Positions 5,831 through 7,092 of a stretch of 7,092 nucleotides of DNA are shown one piece after another. Origin of the DNA: Arthrobacter sp. (lineage in GTDB: Bacteria > Actinomycetota > Actinomycetes > Actinomycetales > Micrococcaceae); assembly GCA_018260285.1 (NCBI GenBank), contig JAGLBH010000085.1:1-7092 (forward strand). Reading direction: 5' to 3'. The stretch's first letter is position 1; each line of letters opens with the position of its first letter. A program made the translations under genes and the position numbers. The notes under the pieces are model-generated. The model was not told where the DNA came from, ran no database searches, and was given only the letters and a program-made list of their open reading frames with translations.

Positions 5831-6369
5831 GGCTGCATCTGGCCCCGGGCGAGCAGGTCATCCTCAGGGAGCGCCCGAGCGGGCACTCGCTCGTCTGGCC
5901 GCTCGTGCGCGCAGGGGCTGTCTCAGTCGTCCTCGGAGCGCTCGCCTCCCAGCTCAAGCCGCTCCTGGCGAGCGCCGAGTCCGCAGCGGGCAGCGGGGTG
6001 TCGATGCTCCTGACGGGCGTGCTCCTCGCCGTCGGGCTCTGGGTGCTCTTCGCGGTGGGGCTGCGCCGAGTCTTCCAGTGGCTCTCCACGGTGTACCTCC
6101 TCACGGACGAGCGGCTCATCCTGCGCAGCGGCCTGGGCGGGCGCCGGGAGGACAGCGTGCCGCTGCCCGCCATCTACCGCGTGGACATCCGCACCCCCTG
6201 GCACCAGAGAGCCACGTCCTCCGGCACGCTGCGCTTCACCGTGGCCCAGGGGAGCGAGTTCTCCGTGCACGACGTCCCGAACGCCCCGGTCTTCCGCGCT
6301 GAGGTCATCGACGCGATCTCCAAGGCCCAGCAGAGACACTGGCACATTCCGAGAGAGGACCACCGATGA
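5827..6369 (+). CDS. PH-domain (bPH2/YdbT-type) membrane protein
   Basis: This 180-residue inner-membrane protein has two predicted transmembrane helices at about 22-43 and 58-79 (LLTGVLLAVGLWVLFAVGL), followed by a cytoplasmic bacterial PH-like domain of about 87-165. The domain opens with STVYLLTDERLILRSG, the typical start of bPH2/PF03703 domains, and continues with DSVPLPAIYRVDI. Proteins of this type occur immediately downstream of birA in mycobacteria (the Rv3278c position) and other actinobacteria; their biochemical role is not established. The start codon overlaps the birA stop and the stop codon overlaps the cyclase start, both as ATGA, so it should be made in step with both neighbours. 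No strong Shine-Dalgarno precedes it, which fits coupling. Its basic, charged tail (HWHIPREDHR) lies on the cytoplasmic side if the helices form a hairpin. Confidence 0.92.
   Translation: MRLHLAPGEQVILRERPSGHSLVWPLVRAGAVSVVLGALASQLKPLLASAESAAGSGVSMLLTGVLLAVGLWVLFAVGLRRVFQWLSTVYLLTDERLILRSGLGGRREDSVPLPAIYRVDIRTPWHQRATSSGTLRFTVAQGSEFSVHDVPNAPVFRAEVIDAISKAQQRHWHIPREDHR
6353..6359 (+). promoter_or_regulatory. Shine-Dalgarno of the cyclase gene
   Basis: GAGAGGA lies 6 nt before the ATG at 6366, inside the end of the PH-domain gene. It supports that start over the next in-frame ATG at 6483 (Met40), even though the first 80 residues are low complexity. Confidence 0.7.
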
Positions 6370-7092
6370 GCACTGCCGTCCTTCCCCCCGAGGGCGAGTT
6401 CTCAGCCGACTCGGGCGCATCCGCGGAGCCTGCCGCAGAGTCCCCGCTCTTCGCAGAGCAGTCGCAGCCGCTGACGCTCTCCATGCCGGTCATCCGTCCG
6501 GACGGGGGCTCCACGGACTACCCGACGTCCTCCTCCCAGCACCACGAGCGGGGCGAGCTCCACGGCCGGGGCATCGGCGAGAGCCAGCCCTTCGACCGCG
6601 CGGCCACGGACGGGGCCATCGAGCGGCTCCAGCGGATCCTCCTCGGGTCGGATCGCACGCTGCGCCGCCGCGAGATCGCCCGGGGAGCCGGCATCTCGCT
6701 TCTCTCGGCGCGCAAGCTCTGGCGGGCGCTCGGCTTTCCCGACGTCGGGGAGACGGACCAGGCCTACACGGTGCAGGACCAGCGGGCGCTCGAGTCCCTC
6801 GTGACCCTCGTGCGTGACCGCAATCTCACGGAGGACGCGGCGATCTCCATCACGCGGTCGATCGGGCAGATGACGGACCGCATGGTCGTCTGGCAGGTGG
6901 AGGCGCTCATCGAGGAGATGATCGCGCACCAGGGGCTCACGGACGAGGAGGCGCGTCGTCGCCTGGTCCACGAGCTGCCGAGCCTCATCGAGCCGCTGGA
7001 GCGCTCGATCATCTACGCGTGGAGGCGCAACCTCAACGCCGCCGTGGACCGCCTGGCGATCCGCTCCGACTCGGGCCCGGCGACCCCCGGCC
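6366..7092 (+). CDS. Adenylate cyclase, N-terminal regulatory region only (cut by window edge)
   Basis: Only the first 242 codons are present and the frame is open to the right edge. Residues 1-80 are a Ser/Pro/acidic tail, probably disordered. Residues about 85-225 match the regulatory domain of Rv1264-type class III adenylate cyclases: TLRRREIARGAGISLLSARKLWRALGFPDV at 98-127 looks like a helix-turn-helix-like segment, then AYTVQDQRALESL, LTEDAAISITRSIGQM and the DRMVVWQVEALIEEM helix, and ERSIIYAWRRNLNAAVDR near the end. In Rv1264 this domain holds the catalytic domain inactive at neutral pH and responds to acid and lipid ligands. The catalytic domain, which would convert ATP to cAMP, should follow immediately to the right but is not seen. 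It overlaps the PH-domain gene by 4 bp, so the two are likely produced together. Cyclase identity is inferred from the regulatory domain alone. Confidence 0.85.
   Translation, partial: MSTAVLPPEGEFSADSGASAEPAAESPLFAEQSQPLTLSMPVIRPDGGSTDYPTSSSQHHERGELHGRGIGESQPFDRAATDGAIERLQRILLGSDRTLRRREIARGAGISLLSARKLWRALGFPDVGETDQAYTVQDQRALESLVTLVRDRNLTEDAAISITRSIGQMTDRMVVWQVEALIEEMIAHQGLTDEEARRRLVHELPSLIEPLERSIIYAWRRNLNAAVDRLAIRSDSGPATPG

Noticed and set aside
6402..6971. Minus-strand open frame opposite the cyclase N-terminus
   Set aside because: The plus frame matches the Rv1264-type regulatory domain and has a Shine-Dalgarno. The minus frame is a shadow rich in Arg, Leu and Asp.

Overview
The window reads as a chromosomal segment of a high-GC actinobacterium, most likely a member of the Micrococcales (Micrococcaceae-like). 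The reasons are the high G+C with strong third-position bias, and the core accE-accD / birA / PH-domain membrane protein block. That block has the same divergent arrangement as mycobacterial accE5-accD5 versus birA, and here it continues into an adenylate cyclase of the Rv1264 type. No RNA genes, insertion sequences, phage genes or CRISPR arrays are visible.

Layout, left to right. (1) 1-1359, minus strand: a DUF885 metallopeptidase-like protein whose C-terminus lies off the left edge. (2) 1360-1546: a non-coding divergent region of 187 bp. (3) 1547-2041, plus strand: a small secreted protein that looks like one Ig/DUF11-like beta-sandwich. (4) 2049-3914, minus strand: an accD-accE operon encoding the carboxyltransferase (beta) and epsilon subunits of an acyl-CoA carboxylase. 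(5) 3992-4882, plus strand: an HSDL2-type short-chain dehydrogenase placed between accD and birA. (6) 4928 to the right edge, plus strand: birA, a PH-domain membrane protein and the N-terminal part of an adenylate cyclase, joined by two 4-bp ATGA overlaps.

Functional logic: BirA attaches biotin to the biotin-carrier (alpha) subunit that works with AccD and AccE, so carboxylase subunits and the ligase that activates the complex diverge from one locus. The alpha subunit is not in the window. The SDR plausibly acts on an acyl or hydroxyacyl substrate, but its substrate cannot be read from sequence. The co-translated PH-domain protein and cyclase suggest an envelope or pH-responsive cAMP output downstream of birA.

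The most interesting signal is in promoter architecture. Four genes (DUF885, accD, SDR, birA) each have a TANNNT -10-like hexamer ending 6-7 nt before an ATG and no convincing Shine-Dalgarno, as expected for leaderless mRNAs. This fixes starts a few codons downstream of the longest reading frame for accD, SDR and birA. In contrast, the secreted-protein gene and the cyclase gene have clear Shine-Dalgarno sequences. Otherwise the region is mostly conserved housekeeping sequence, and I do not see a new defence or mobile system.
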